64,000 bases of DNA from Saccopteryx bilineata (Eukaryota > Chordata > Mammalia > Chiroptera > Emballonuridae), in assembly GCF_036850765.1 (NCBI RefSeq), contig NC_089493.1, positions 17,733,632 to 17,797,631 of the forward strand, read 5' to 3'. Positions 31,040 through 43,164 of this stretch are shown piece after piece (position 1 is the first letter of the stretch; the number at the start of each line of letters is the position of its first letter). Both the position numbers and the translations under genes were made by a program. The notes beneath the pieces are model-generated. The model worked only from the letters and a program-made list of their open reading frames with translations, was not told the origin of the DNA and did no database searches.

Positions 31040-31660
31040 ATAGCCTTTCCCTTATAAATTAGGAATCATTGATGGTTTTATTTATCCAATGTCTAAAGAC
31101 ATCTTGAAAAAATTAAACAAAACACACATAATGGTACAAAGAACACACCTGTGTGTTTTCTGTTCCCATTATGTCTGGGACGGGAGAAGACTTGCCTTCT
31201 CCACCCTACTGAAGTGAGAGGAGGAATCTTGCTTTTCTTCACACTGCTTATTTTTCATAAGAGAAAAAAAAATTGTACTGCCGGTTACTCTTAGTTCTTC
31301 CCACAATTTAGCATTTCAAACATTTGGAATTGGTTTAACTAAAAGGAAAAAAAAAAGTTTAAAAATGTTAGCTGGCAATGTTCTAACATATTGGAAAACA
31401 AACAAAACCAAGCCACCGGCCACCCATGCTGGGAGTTGCTGCCTGGGCTGATCTGATTCGTCTAAGCTCTCTTGCAGGGACTGTATGCTTTTCTTTGGAG
31501 AAATCTGAGCAGGGAACAGAAGAGATACTGTATGCTGATATCTGGTCTTTAGACACAATCTGTTCCATCTCTCCCTATATCTATATTTAACTGTAGGATG
31601 ATTACGATTATTATTTTTTTTAAATCATCATCAAATGTGAATAGAAAACACTAAGAGTTT
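31040..31660. other. Unique interval, no gene
   Basis: No gene or repeat recognised. Confidence 0.35.
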
Positions 31661-31664
31661 GTGT

Positions 31665-31870
31665 TTAAGAATCAGATTGATTTTTTTTTTTAAATTTTGG
31701 CTCTGCAATTTTCTGGCTGTGTAGTTCTTGATCACTTAAACTCCCTGTACTTCAGTTTGTTGAGAAGAAAAGATTATCATACGTGCTTCATCAAGTTGTT
31801 GAGAAAGTCAAGAAAACAATACTTGCTCGGCTCCTGACATATAAGGTAAGCATTCATGAAATGGACCTGG
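31665..31870 (+). repeat. Probable MIR element
   Basis: 'ctctgcaattttctggctgtgtag...cacttaaactccctgtacttcag...cttgctcggctcctgacat' follows MIR order; a T-run interrupts the start. Confidence 0.5.
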
Positions 31871-32500
31871 GGATAGTGTACACTACAGAGTCTATTAGTC
31901 AGCTTTGCTGAGCACAATGAAGGTTCACTTCTCATTCACATTTTATGGTGATCAAACCCTAACTTGGGCTTTTCTAATCTTCTGTACCCTGGCACCCATC
32001 TAAAAAGAGCACAACTTCCCTTGCATGGTGACATACCTGTGGCAGAGAAAAATGAGAGATGGTGACACCAGACATACCTCTTAAAATTGTGCTCACTTTA
32101 GAATGCCCAAAGCTTGTCATGTCACTTAGTTGGCCTCCAATTAAATGAGAAGTACCCGAAATGTCCCAAAGGGACAGATCCATATTCTAGCAGACATGCC
32201 TGTTTGTGAGATGGATGATAAAGGTACGTGAGCAAGAGAGGCACAAGGAATGGGGATGGTACACGTGACATCTCTTAACTGTGCCACCAATTGTCATTGC
32301 GATCATTGAACTCAGTTTTTTCATCTTGAAATGAAGTTGCTTATTGCTCTACAATTTAAATGCTTAAGTAAGTGTATTTATTATTTTTAGATAAAGGATA
32401 GAAGTAATTTGACATATGAATGTAAGGGAAAATTTATATTAAAAAAATTAAAGTATGTGCTGTCACAAGGGACTTTCACTGAGCCATTTGTGCACAAGGA
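31871..32500. other. Unique interval, no gene
   Basis: No gene or clear repeat. Confidence 0.35.
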
Positions 32501-32504
32501 GTGA

Positions 32505-32754
32505 GCATGAAGCATCAAACATGTCCTGGACGCTACTTTAGGTTCCTGTGATGTGTCAAATTATGAAAGAAAGAAAAATCCCTACCCTCCTGAGCTTACA
32601 TTCTAGCAGTAGACATAGAAAAAAACCCCCATAATAAATCAGTAAATAAAATAAGAAGTATAAGCAAAGCAACGGAGTTGGGGAATGTAAGAGTGGAGAG
32701 GAGCTGAAGTTGGAGATAGGAAATAGGGCCTATAGGGAGGTAATTAAAGTTAAA
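32505..32754. repeat. Possible ancient dispersed repeat
   Basis: 'gaaagaaaaatccctaccctcctgagcttacattctagcag' is a phrase common to an old mammalian repeat. I cannot name the family with certainty. Confidence 0.35.
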
Positions 32755-33085
32755 TGTGGTCCTAAGGTTAGAGCACTAATCTCATAGGACTGACGTTTTT
32801 CCAAGTATATGAGAGGTGGAAGAGCATCAGAGCACATGAGGCTCATGTTCTCTCTCTCTCTCTCTCTATTAGTTCTTAGTGTGTGTGTCTGTGTGTTTGT
32901 GTGTGTATTGTGTGTATAGAGAAAGGGTCATGTGAAGACCCAGGGAGGAGGTAGCCATTTACAGGAAGAAAGCCCCACCAGAACTTTGATCTCAGACTTC
33001 CTGTCTCTGGAAGTACGAGAAAATGAATTTTGGTTGTTTAAGCCACCCAGCCTCTGATATGACAGCCTGAGTAGGCTAATAAACC
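32755..33085 (+). mobile_element. MLT1-type MaLR LTR
   Basis: 'cactaatctcataggactgacg', 'gggtcatgtgaagacccag', 'gatctcagacttcctgtctctgg', 'gttgtttaagccacccagcctctg' and 'gcctgagtaggctaataaacc' follow MLT1 order. (TC)n and (TG)n runs sit inside at 32849-32922. Confidence 0.75.
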
Positions 33086-33089
33086 AACC

Positions 33090-33988
33090 CTTAGTTTCTT
33101 TATTCTTTGACCGTACCAAAACTTCCACTGTGCCAGGTATGCTATTTTATGCATAGTAGGCACTCGATACATATTTGTCATTTGATCCCTGACACTTGTT
33201 TCATCTTCCATAGGACTAGGACTCAGACTCCTTAATTAGACCTCCGAAAAAGAAGGGAAAGACAAGAAAATCCAACCTTAAAAAAGAGCTACGTTTGAAG
33301 AGCTGTTACCATGTGATTAGAAAACCACTTGAACTCCCTAATAAGCCTTTAATACTAAACAGATAAAGAAACGTCATTCTAACAATGGATGAGCACTTTA
33401 AGGACAGCAGAAATGCCCCCTGTGCTTCTGCAAGATAACGGGTTGTTTGAGTGGCCTCAGGTTACATTTCTGCCTTCATAAGGAATATCCATCCTCTTGT
33501 CCCAGTGTGGAGGGACAGGGTCCCCGGCTGGTGAGGACCCAGGTCTGGGTGCCTCCTGCAGAGGACGCACACAGACTTGGCCTGGGCTACTTCTTGACTG
33601 GGAGAACCACACGTGGCCCCTCCGATATTTGCATGCCTCTTCTAGTCCCTGCTGTCGCTTTACTCTGCCAGGATAAAGGAAACAGGGCACTATTATCACC
33701 TGTTTTAAGTGGAGTAAGGAAAAATTCCTAGAATGTAATATTTCTAGGTAAAGGTAAATTTTCACAGGTTTTATCAGTGATCAGAATGTTTTTTTTTTAT
33801 TTTATTTTTTCCCACTTCTGCCCGACTTGCCAGATTATTCTTGGTAAGAAAGGGAAATAGCTGTGCTGTGAGCTGTGGTGTTTGTTGGGACTATTCTAGA
33901 TGTGGAGCAATGTCTAAAATACTAGCCATGAACTTGCTCCTTTCTCTCTGGATTTGGGTTTATTGCAGTTCATTTCTCATTCTTCCAC

Positions 33989-34033
<45 letters not shown>

Positions 34034-35005
34034 ATGGTCACGGTTTTAATGAGGTTATGTCACCCAGGGAAGCATGTGATGTTTCCATCCTGCCGCGCGG
34101 CCACCTTTTATATCTGGGGCCTCTCATTTAGAAGCCTTAATGAGTTATTTCAATTACCTTGTCAGGCTTAAGTCGGCGACAAATAGGGGGATATATATAT
34201 ATATATTTTTTTTAACTTCTAGGGTGAGATTCCATTTAAATGATAATAAGAAGTGCCAAAAATAATGTGAAGGGATCCACCAGAAGGGGTGATGCCCTTC
34301 CTGGCTGAATGAGTTTCCACTGGGCTCTTGTCATAACTTATCAGCCATAATCCTTGTGTAGAACAGAGCAAGGGAGGCCCAAGCTGATAAGAGAACTCCG
34401 AGAAGCAGCCCCTGGGTCGTGAGGTTGCCCGACATGTGCAGTTTGGGGGCTTCTTTCTCTTAGTGATTGCTGTGATCTAGCTCAGATCCATCGGTGTTTT
34501 GGCAAATGGCATTGACCCCTGTCTGTTTCCACCCTTCACTCTCTCCCTAACCTCCCTTGTTTCACTGTGTAAAGATCACCTCTGCAAGGCAGCTCCAAAG
34601 ACACTGTGGTTCTTTACCCTAAAAATAGGATGTCTGTTTTATATAAAATCTCTTTCCACATAGCCTCACCCACATTTGCTTGTTTTCTTTAGCAAAAGCC
34701 AGATCTTAAAATAATTAGTCTAGGATGAGGGGAAAAGGAGGGGCAGGAATGTCAGGGTTACTTTATAGGGGAAATAAAAGAACTTGATGCTAATATTTCA
34801 GCTTTAAAATTATAGAATGAGCTAAGAAACAAAATTGTTGTATACATGATTTACCCGATCCTATCTGTCTGCTGTTTATACATGCAGTCACTTAGAAAAA
34901 AAAACTTGATGCTTTTTTACATATGTGCACATACTGAGTGAGATATACATCTAGATGCTTAAAATGGTTGAGGTGTAACATCACTTGTGAATGTATTATC
35001 TCCGT
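33090..35005. other. Unique interval, no gene
   Basis: No coding gene supported. The part 34050-34440 is less AT-rich and contains two GATA-type sites in opposite orientation (CTTATCAGCC near 34338, GCTGATAAGAG near 34383). It is a candidate regulatory stretch by composition only. Confidence 0.3.
33989..34032. repeat. (GT)n microsatellite
   Basis: About 21 uninterrupted GT units. Confidence 0.95.
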
Positions 35006-35009
35006 TCTT

Positions 35010-35169
35010 TTTTTTAAATGTTTATTTTGTTGATTTTAGAGAGAGGAAGAGAGAGAGCAGGAAAGAGACAGGAATATCTGTTCCTGTATGTGCCCTGACT
35101 GAGGATCGAACTGGAAACCTCTGTGCTTCCAGATGATACTCTAACCAACCGAGCTACCTGGCCCAGGCA
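35010..35169 (-). mobile_element. Older short tRNA-derived SINE
   Basis: Minus-strand head GCCCAGGTAGCTCGGTTGGT, B-box AGTTCGATCCTCA, GGGCACATACAGGAACAG and a CT-rich end with AAATCAACAAAA. It is the older short relative of the Ves-type SINE. Confidence 0.75.
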
Positions 35170-35366
35170 TTTTTCTCCTTTTTGAATGTTTCCAAAGAAT
35201 GGCTTCAGATCTTCTGCTGCCTTTCTAAGAATGTCTATTTCTTATTTTATGTGATCAATGCCTTTAGCATAACTTTTTACATAAACAAATTTTACTTATA
35301 TCTTTGTAAACTTGGAAATTTTAGTTTCTAATTGATTATCCTTCCCAATGAGCTCTAAAGATTTTT

Positions 35367-35555
35367 TAAACGTTTGTTTGTATTAGATTTTATTTATTCA
35401 TTTTTAGTAGAGAGAGAGAGAAAGAAAGAAGGAGGGAGGAGTTAGAAGCATCAACTCCCATATGTGCCTTGACCAGGCAAGCCCGGGATTTCAAACCAGC
35501 GACCTTAGCATTCCAGGTTGATGCTTTATCCACTGCACCATCACAGGTCAGGCTT
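35367..35555 (-). mobile_element. Short GGCGCAG-type SINE
   Basis: Minus-strand copy with head GCCTGACCTGTGATGGTGCA. TAAAGATTTTT flanks both sides (35356-35366 and 35556-35566). Confidence 0.85.
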
Positions 35556-35569
35556 TAAAGATTTTTCAC

Positions 35570-37277
35570 ATTGAGTCTTTTTACCTTGAGAAGAGATTGT
35601 AGGAAGCCCATTTAGAATTAGATATCAAGAAAAACTAGAGCTAGCAAGGTAGAGTTCCTTCAAACAAGAAGATTTTGTAGCACTAGGTGAGGCTGATGAA
35701 AGGTACTTTGTTTTTTTCCTTTTTGAATACAAAAGTCTTGTACCTTTGTACAAGTCATATGCCTGTATAATTCCAAAAAAATTAAAGGAATCAAATTTCT
35801 ATTGGTCTAATTTGCAGAAGAAACTGCTAGGATTAATAATTTGCAGTCATTTTTTAAATACAGCTGACACATACCGACTGTGTCTGTCACTCACTGTGGC
35901 TCAATGGCTGCAAACTTCTTTACAGTGGATGCATGTATATGTTGTACTTTCAAACATTCAAGGAAACAATATTTTTCAAAATTAATTGAAACCTCCTGGT
36001 GAAAATCATAAAAGTTTAGAGTATTGTGGGGTATAATTTGAGGCTATACTATTTGAATTCAGCAAACAAGATGAATCAGTCCCATCTAGGAGTATTTGTT
36101 CCCACCTTACTCACTCATAAATTCATTCTTATAGCTAATATATTCAATACCAGTTTTCTGGAATATTGGATTAGTGACGGGCAGGCATTAAACTTGTTTG
36201 TGTTTCAAACTTGCTTCAGATGATCTGGCAAATTTCAAGACCTCATTTGGAACCAGTAAGCACACTCATCTTATAAAATCACATAACCTCAGGAATCAGT
36301 TCTTTTCAAAGGCTAGTGGTACTTCTTCTCAGCCAGACCATCACTTTTTTTCCAGTGGCATTTGAATCTCTGTGGTTTCACTCTCAGTACCAAATGAAAA
36401 GCAGAAACGTCAGAGGCCATTCCAAATCCTCCAAGTTTGCTGGTCAGGTTAGCCAAGAAATACACTGGAAGCCAAACATTTGCATGTGGAAGGTTTACAG
36501 GAGACTGATCTCAGTTAGCAACAGCACCTGCGAAAGGAGGAGAGGGGAGCAGGTCTGGACGGAAAGAGCTCTGAGGTCAGCATTCAAAGCTGTCTGGAAT
36601 CGGAACAAGGGATCTTGGTGCCTGTGCCTTTACAAAGAGGATAACCAGTCATTGGAAGCAGGCTGGCTCCAGGGAGGAGCTCCTTTGGTTTGAGATAATT
36701 CCCAGAAAAGAAGGAAGGATTCATCCAGTCGGTGGTGTCGTCAGTAGCTTGGGGGAAGTAAATGAGTCAGTCCTAAGTGTGATTTGATGACACAGGTCAT
36801 TATCCATTTCAGTTCCCTTTTCCCAAAACAGTGAAGTTCCCTGAGATGCCAAACCTTTAATTTAGAAAAGCCTAATCTTAGAAATTGAGGTGAGAGAAAA
36901 ATCAAGAAACAGGGAAGTATTAGGAGGTACTATATTCTATTTTCATATTTTGGAAATAATCTTTTTATGAAAAAGTAAGAATCTTTCTTTCATAGAAGTA
37001 TGATTCATGTGTAAAACAAGACCCAGTCTACTGATTATAGTGCAAAAAAATTCTTAAAATAAGGCAAAAACAGATTTAAATCCGAACACTTTCCCAAATA
37101 TGTACCCATCCAGTTGGCATGAGTATGGGTAAAACCCATAGGGTTAAAAGAAAGAAGAGGAAAACAGATAGAAGAAAAATGTGCAATATAAGGTAAGAAA
37201 ATTTATTTGGGGAAATCTCAAAAGGCAAGAGGAATAACAGTAATAACAATAACAATGCTAAGGAAAATAATAATGGT
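35570..37277. other. Unique interval, no gene
   Basis: A 125-codon plus-strand frame at 36316-36693 has no recognised domain and I do not call it a gene. AP-1-like ATGAGTCA at 36762 and TGATGACACAGGTCAT near 36785 are visible but unsupported as regulatory sites. Confidence 0.3.
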
Positions 37278-37282
37278 GCCAC

Positions 37283-37983
37283 TGTTGGGCGGATAAAATG
37301 TATTATGCTCACTTTGTTAAAGATGCCGTCGCCTAGGTGATATTAATGTGTGTTGGGGGCAGGTGGGATCATTGTAGCCTGGGGCTTGGTTTTGGGATTA
37401 AGCCTCTCCCACCCATTTTGATGTGGTGTGGTACAATCCAATCATGCCTCAGAGAAGTGACTTTGTATTAGAGACTTCCCTATTTTGTATATTGGATTAA
37501 GAGTTTGGATTTCTACACTATAAAATGGGGACGGAGCGGGAGCTTGGGCTCTTGGGCTCTTGGGCTCTTGGTTCCTGAGATTAGCAAGAGAGAGCAGAGG
37601 AGAGCAGAGAAAGGCCACGTGGAGGAGGCCAGGAGAAGCAGCCAAGATGGTGCAGTGCTGAGTGAGATGCCAGTTTGTGTAGAGTTTGTATCTGGGATAA
37701 GGAAGGAGATGGGGAACAGAGGTGAATAAGTCTGGTGAGCTAGAAACCTTTGATTCTAGGAAACTCAGATAAATCAGTAGCTTTGTGAGCACTGAATGTG
37801 ACTGGGTTTTGGAGCCCAGTGTGTATTTTTACTTGCCCGCCAGGTGCAAGCTAGAATTAAAGACTATGGCCCACCAGTTTTTGGCTCCGCTGTTTCTTTA
37901 CCGACTGTCTGAATCCAATGAGAACCTGCATGGGCCAGAAGGCTGCTGTGATAGTGGCCTTGGCCTTGGCTCCTGGCTTTACA
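37283..37983 (+). mobile_element. Solo LTR, same family as the outer LTR of the nested locus
   Basis: 701 bases from TGTTGGGCGGATAAAATG to GGCTCCTGGCTTTACA, flanked by perfect 5-bp duplications GCCAC (37278-37282 and 37984-37988). It has a TATA box (TATAAAA, 37519-37525) and an ATTAAA polyadenylation signal (37856-37861). Intact duplications show it arose by recombination between the LTRs of one provirus. It carries three copies of CTTGGGCT near 37543-37566 where the outer LTR has one. Confidence 0.94.
37543..37566 (+). repeat. Tandem CTTGGGCT x3 inside the solo LTR
   Basis: Three perfect 8-base units just downstream of the TATA box, expanded relative to the sister LTR. Confidence 0.85.
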
Positions 37984-38139
37984 GCCACCATCATGGGAGT
38001 GATCATTGCTCACCAGATGCAGGGCACTATGAGCTAGTCATAATATGTATTATGTGGATGGATGGTTTAATTCTGGCCCAATCTCTCAAGCTCTTCACCT
38101 GGGATATGCCAAAGCTGCTGAGGTCGTTCAGATGTTAAA

Positions 38140-38395
38140 TTCCTCTGTGTGGCACTCCTCTCTTTTTCTTTTCCCTTCTCCTTTATCTCTTCTTCTTTCC
38201 CCTCCACTCCCCTCCTTTCCCCTCCCCTCACCCCCTCTTCCCTTCCCTTCCCTCCCCTTCCCTTCCCTTCCTTTCTCTTCCCTTCCGTCTTCCCTCCCCT
38301 TCCCTTCCCTTCCTTTCCCTTCCCTTCCCTTCCCTTCCCTTCCCTTCCCTTCCCTTCCCTTCCCTTCCCTTCCCTTCTCTTCTCTCTTCACTTCT
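38140..38395. repeat. (CCCTT)n pentanucleotide tract
   Basis: About 240 bases of near-pure pyrimidine, regular CCCTT units from about 38240 on. The complementary strand is purine-only with regular GGG runs. The long open frames across it are artefacts of the repeat. Confidence 0.95.
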
Positions 38396-38399
38396 TTTA

Positions 38400-38784
38400 G
38401 TTCCTTTACTTAAGGTTTTTGTTTGTTTGCTGTCTTTAACTTTCTCCCTACTCTATACAGATCCAGAAACAAGGGAATCCAGAGAGTTCTAGGGTGATTA
38501 ATGTTACAATGGGATTGTTTGTTCTGCATGAACTGGATTATATGAAGAGTCACAGGAAAGTACTTTAAACAATCACAGCTTATCACCTATGCCTTAGAAC
38601 CAGTTAATGAACGATAGAACATTTGAATTGAGCAAGAGGTCAGAGCTGATATAATTTAATTATATCATTTTTAGATGAAAAAAAGGAAGACTTGGAGGGT
38701 TCATGTAAACCAAGAAAGGTTGAGAAGCTGAATAGTGAGGGGAACGATCAAGCAGTTATTGATATAGTGATTGTTGCTATAAGG
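38400..38784. other. Unique interval, no gene
   Basis: Nothing recognised. Confidence 0.35.
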
Positions 38785-39000
38785 GAGTTCCTACCCCAGG
38801 GTTGATACTAGTGACTAGCTGGGAGACTTTGGGCAGCTTTCAGAAAGTATGTGTCCATCTTTTTAGAACTGAACAAACAAACTGAAGATTATAATAATAT
38901 CTAACTAACAGAGTCGTTGGGAAGATTGAGTGAGTTAATGGTACCAAAGCACAGTTGAAAACACATGATGAGAACACAATAACTTTTACTCTTACCATAC
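38785..39000 (+). repeat. Probable MIR element
   Basis: 'actagctgggagactttgggcagc...agtcgttgggaagattgagtgagttaatg' follows MIR order. Confidence 0.55.
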
Positions 39001-39224
39001 CCTGTGTCTACTTTTCAATTCTGGCAACAGGGCTTTCCTTCCAAGGATAAAAAAGCCTGCTCTGTCCCTTTTCTGACCAGTTTTGTAAGTTAAAAACCAA
39101 CTATTGATTATCTCTTTCTCCCAAAACTTTTAAAGTAATGTTGTCCTTCATCATATTAAAATGTGTATGTTGATGGCCGCCTCCTTTTCTTTCTCAGATC
39201 TTTGTATCTTACGCATTGTTCTCA

Positions 39225-39690
39225 GGTGAACCTTCCTAACATAAAGTGCTTATTGTGTATTGTGACATTTCTCTGCTAATAAAAGTTTCAGAGACACCTC
39301 TACTGCCTACAGATAATATCCACATTCTCTAGGTTAGCATTCAGGGCTGACAATCTAACCCAATCTGTCTTTCCAATCTTATTACTCATTTACCTTATCT
39401 TTTATCATTTAAAAAAGTGATTGATAACATGCCATATGGCTAAGCACCAAAGATGTGCTAATAAACGGTGTCTGCTCTCCTAGAACTTTCAAACTAGTAG
39501 ATGATCTAACCTTTCCCGGAAACATACAACCATTGCCTACCACCTACCTGATTTAAATTATGTGACCTCCTCTAACTGGAATGCTTTACCTTCAAATATA
39601 CACATGACTAAATCTTGTAATCATGTCCACAGTACCTCTTTCAATTAAGATTTTGTAATTCTTCTTAGCTAGTAAACTCCCATTTTTAGT
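39225..39690 (+). repeat. Probable LINE-2 3' end
   Basis: 'ggttagcattcagggctgacaatctaacccaatctg', 'ctaactggaatgctttacctt' and 'agtacctctttcaattaag' occur in the order of the L2 3' region. Diverged. Confidence 0.5.
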
Positions 39691-39694
39691 CTGT

Positions 39695-40315
39695 ATGTAG
39701 CAATTAAAATATAATTACTTGTATTATAATTAATTACATGCATTTATTAGTCCTTGCTAGACTAAGGTTATTAAAAACAAGGTGTGTTTTGATTGAAACA
39801 TATACTCCTTACTGCCTGCCATGTTGTTCTGCAAATAGAAAAGAAAGCAACAAAGAGAAAAAGAGATTGTTGAATGTTTATGTGTATGAATTGCCTCTAA
39901 TAGTGAAATTGCTATTCAAAAATATCTTATCAGGTGATGTAGTTAATAATGTAGAGAAAAGATGGTCTGGGAAATACTGATTGGTGGGCAACAAATGGAA
40001 ATTTTGAGTATTTGATGAAGAAGAACTTTGGATATACTACTTTGTTTTTGATCACTAATAAATTTCTGTCCTAAGAGTAAATAGAATTTGATATTATTAT
40101 TCATATACTAAATTTACTACTTATATATTTGTAAAATACTAATATATCAGTTTTTTCATTCACTAACATCACCAAAAGGGGCACTTTTGGTTATGAATTA
40201 AGGATAATGTCTGGGAAGACATGATCACTAGGTTGAAACAAAAAAGTGTACCATGTACACACAGTGTAGTCACCATGACTTAGAAATTAAAATTATTGTA
40301 GAATAGAAATTTGAA
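39695..40315. other. Unique interval, no gene
   Basis: No gene or repeat recognised. Confidence 0.35.
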
Positions 40316-40320
40316 AACAA

Positions 40321-40491
40321 GCCCTGGCCAGTTAGCTCAACTGGATAGACATGACAATGTTGCAGGTTCCATCCCTGGTCAGAGCACATTTGGGAAGCAA
40401 CCAAAGAGTCCACAGCTAAGTAGAACAACAAGTGAATGCTTCCTCCCTCCTCCTCTGCCTCTCTCTGTCTCTCTAAAATAAATCAATGGCT

Positions 40492-40523
<32 letters not shown>
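40321..40523 (+). mobile_element. Older short tRNA-derived SINE
   Basis: Head GCCCTGGCCAGTTAGCTCAACTGG, 'caggttccatccctggtcagagcac', 'gcaaccaaagagtcc...acaacaagtgaatgc', CT-rich end and an (AAT)n tail. Old and diverged. Confidence 0.75.
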
Positions 40524-40529
40524 AATTTG

Positions 40530-41985
40530 ACATTAAAAAAAAAATCTGAAACCACTACTGATTAGAATTTAAAGGCAGCCAAGAATTCAATGCTACCAAC
40601 TTCCTTATGAAACCATTAGTGCCACCATATGCAGTCCATAAGCCCCTTAAGTTGGCAAACAGTTAGGAAAACCTTTTAAGTTCATACAAATCATGAAACT
40701 AGACTTATAGAGAAGAAAAAAATGAGACCACATTTATATGCCTTAATTATAAACTCAATACAGGAAAATGGAATTTAGAGAAAAATGTGTAAGCAAATGT
40801 GTGATCACAACTGCAGGTGATGTATCATAGTTCGGTTTAAGCTTGGTAGTGTTATTTTGTTCTTACATAGATCTTAGTTATTTTGAAATTATTTTCATTT
40901 TGTCATTTATTTCAACCAATATTCTTTTATTATCATTCTCTTACAACTCTCTCTGTACCTGTCTACCTTGTATAGTTCCTATAACCATGTAAGATACTCC
41001 TAGAAACCAAACAGGAAAAACGTCTGAGCTGCTTGAGTCTTTATTGTTTTTGTTTTCTTATCACCACTCAAGAATCGAGTAAGTACTCTTGCTTATCTTT
41101 AAAGCCAGAGCCTCGTTGGTACTACTCCACAGTTGTAAATGCAAACACTATCAGGCACTTGTCAAAGTATTTCAATCTTAGAGCAAGGAAATTGTAACGG
41201 GAAACCATTCAAAACACTGAAAAATCAAACCTTTCCTTTAAGGAGTTTCTTAAGAGGGGAAAAACACAACTTTATAGAGTTTATAATTAGATTGTATGAT
41301 TACGTAACAAGCTTAAAACGCCCCCCAAATGTCCAACTTTACTAAAGGAAATAAGAAAAAAACAAAATGAGTTGGCCTAAATTCCAAGAACTGTCTGAGT
41401 TTGTGCAGGGAGAAGACTTGGCTGTATTTTTAAAGCCATGTGGTAATAACATTAAAGCCTGCAATGGTGGAGGTTGGGAGGTTGGGGAAAAAGAAAACAT
41501 TTGCTGTATTATGAGAGGAAACCATGCAGACTGCTGCGGACAGGAATGGGGCTAAAGGTCAGAAGGCTTCTCCAGGATTGTTTGACCTTTGAAGAGTCAA
41601 TAAACTCTCAGAATAAAGGAGAGATGCAAATATGAGCCTTTGCTATCATAGCTTCCAATTCCTATCTTTCTATAGCTCAAAGGATTATTTTCAAGATTAA
41701 GAAAAATCTAGCAGGCAGAGCATTCTCCAAATTTTTGAGGCGGAATATTTATTGCCAGAGCTTTCATCATAGTGTGAAAAGTGTGTCTGGCAAGATTGAA
41801 AGAACTCCATTAAAAAAAGAAAAAAGTATGGTGAACACAGAAGTATTTCTTTTCATACAGATTTGGAGAAGTATGGTTTAATATCGCAACTGTGTAAGCT
41901 GATTTTTTTTAAAATGCAAGAATGCAGAAATTGAACAATCAAATGATGTTGTTGGGATAGCACTTATTTTTCCAGTTCATGAGAG
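40530..41985. other. Unique interval, no gene
   Basis: No supported gene. Short frames are unremarkable. Confidence 0.35.
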
Positions 41986-41989
41986 AGCT

Positions 41990-42100
41990 TAATCCATTTT
42001 TAGAGATGATAAAACTGAGGATCCCTTGGGAAAGCAGCGACTAAGTGGAGGTAGCAAAACTTAAGCCTCGATCGCTTAACTCCAAAGAACATACTTTTTA
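41990..42100 (-). repeat. Probable MIR fragment
   Basis: 'ttagagatgataaaactgaggatcccttgggaaagcagcgacta' matches antisense MIR core order. Confidence 0.4.
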
Positions 42101-42104
42101 AATA

Positions 42105-43160
42105 TAGCATGCTGAAGAGTGGGCCAACGAAGCTATGCCTGGCTATAGAAAAACAGCCATCTGGTAGTTGGGATACTTTAGGCTGACGTGTCAGAAATTC
42201 AACTCAAACCAATGGAAAAATAGGACCGTGCAGGAATTTGGCGAGGTGGGGTGGGGTGGGGTGTGACTTGAACGCATTAGGTAAGGCTGGATCCAGGATC
42301 CTTAGGGTTCCGTTAGGCATCACCTCTGTGTCTTTTTCACAAAGTCTGTCTGTGATTGCACTGTTATTTTTGCAGGTAAACTTTCTCCATGGCAGGTACT
42401 ATGACTTTTAACAGCCCTGGACTCCTATCTTTTATTTTTAGCACCATAAAAAAGGAAAGAAATTTATTTTTCCCCGTGTTTGCACACCACTGTGGTCCAT
42501 GCTTCTCCAAATTCCAAGTATTGGCTCGAGTGGCTCAAGGGGATGTGAAAAAACCATGAGTGACAGCTGGGCCCGTTATCAAGGTATCTCAATCCATTCC
42601 ATGCCATTACCCACCCTTGGAAAATAGAGTTGGGCTCTATAAAGAGATGTCCTTTGCCAGTTGGCAGAGTGGTAAAGTTTGTCAGTAGAGAGCATGGAAG
42701 AAACACGGCGGAAGAAGGAGCTATCTTTTCATTTTCTGCTGTACTCGCTCAGCGGCCTCCTACAGTGAACAGTTTTTCCAGCACCCTGATCTTGCAACAC
42801 GAGCAGCTCCTCCAGTGCCCTACTCCGTATGACTTCATCTTCTCCAGCACCTGGCTCCTCAAGGCACAGTGGGCCGCAGCACTCAGCGGCTGGCAATTTT
42901 CCCCGGCATTCCTCTTGGAAAGTTTTATAATGAAATGCTTCTGGTAAGTTACTGTCTACGAACAGCCTTCCCTTTCTCCGGTATCCAGGAATGCAGATTT
43001 TCAGCAAATTCTACCAGTGAGCCATCACAGAGACTTCTCTGTCATCCAGTGATTAATAGTGTGACCTCCTCAACAGGGTCCTGGGTCTCAGCCCCGGAGT
43101 GGGGGTGGGGTGGGGTGGGGAAATGAATGAAACAACATTCTTCTTTGGTCACTCTATCTC
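42105..43160. other. GC-richer unique interval, nature unknown
   Basis: The stretch 42630-43125 is GC-richer than its surroundings and open for 105 codons on the plus strand (42630-42947), with no domain recognised. It may be an old LTR or DNA-transposon relic. G-rich runs occur at 42242-42262 and 43098-43120. Confidence 0.3.
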
Positions 43161-43164
43161 AGTT

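Noticed and set aside
36316..36693. 125-codon plus-strand frame as a gene
   Set aside because: No domain, no splice or promoter evidence, ordinary length for chance in a less AT-rich patch.
38045..38413. Leu/Pro/Ser-rich open frames on both strands
   Set aside because: Translation of the (CCCTT)n simple repeat, not protein coding.
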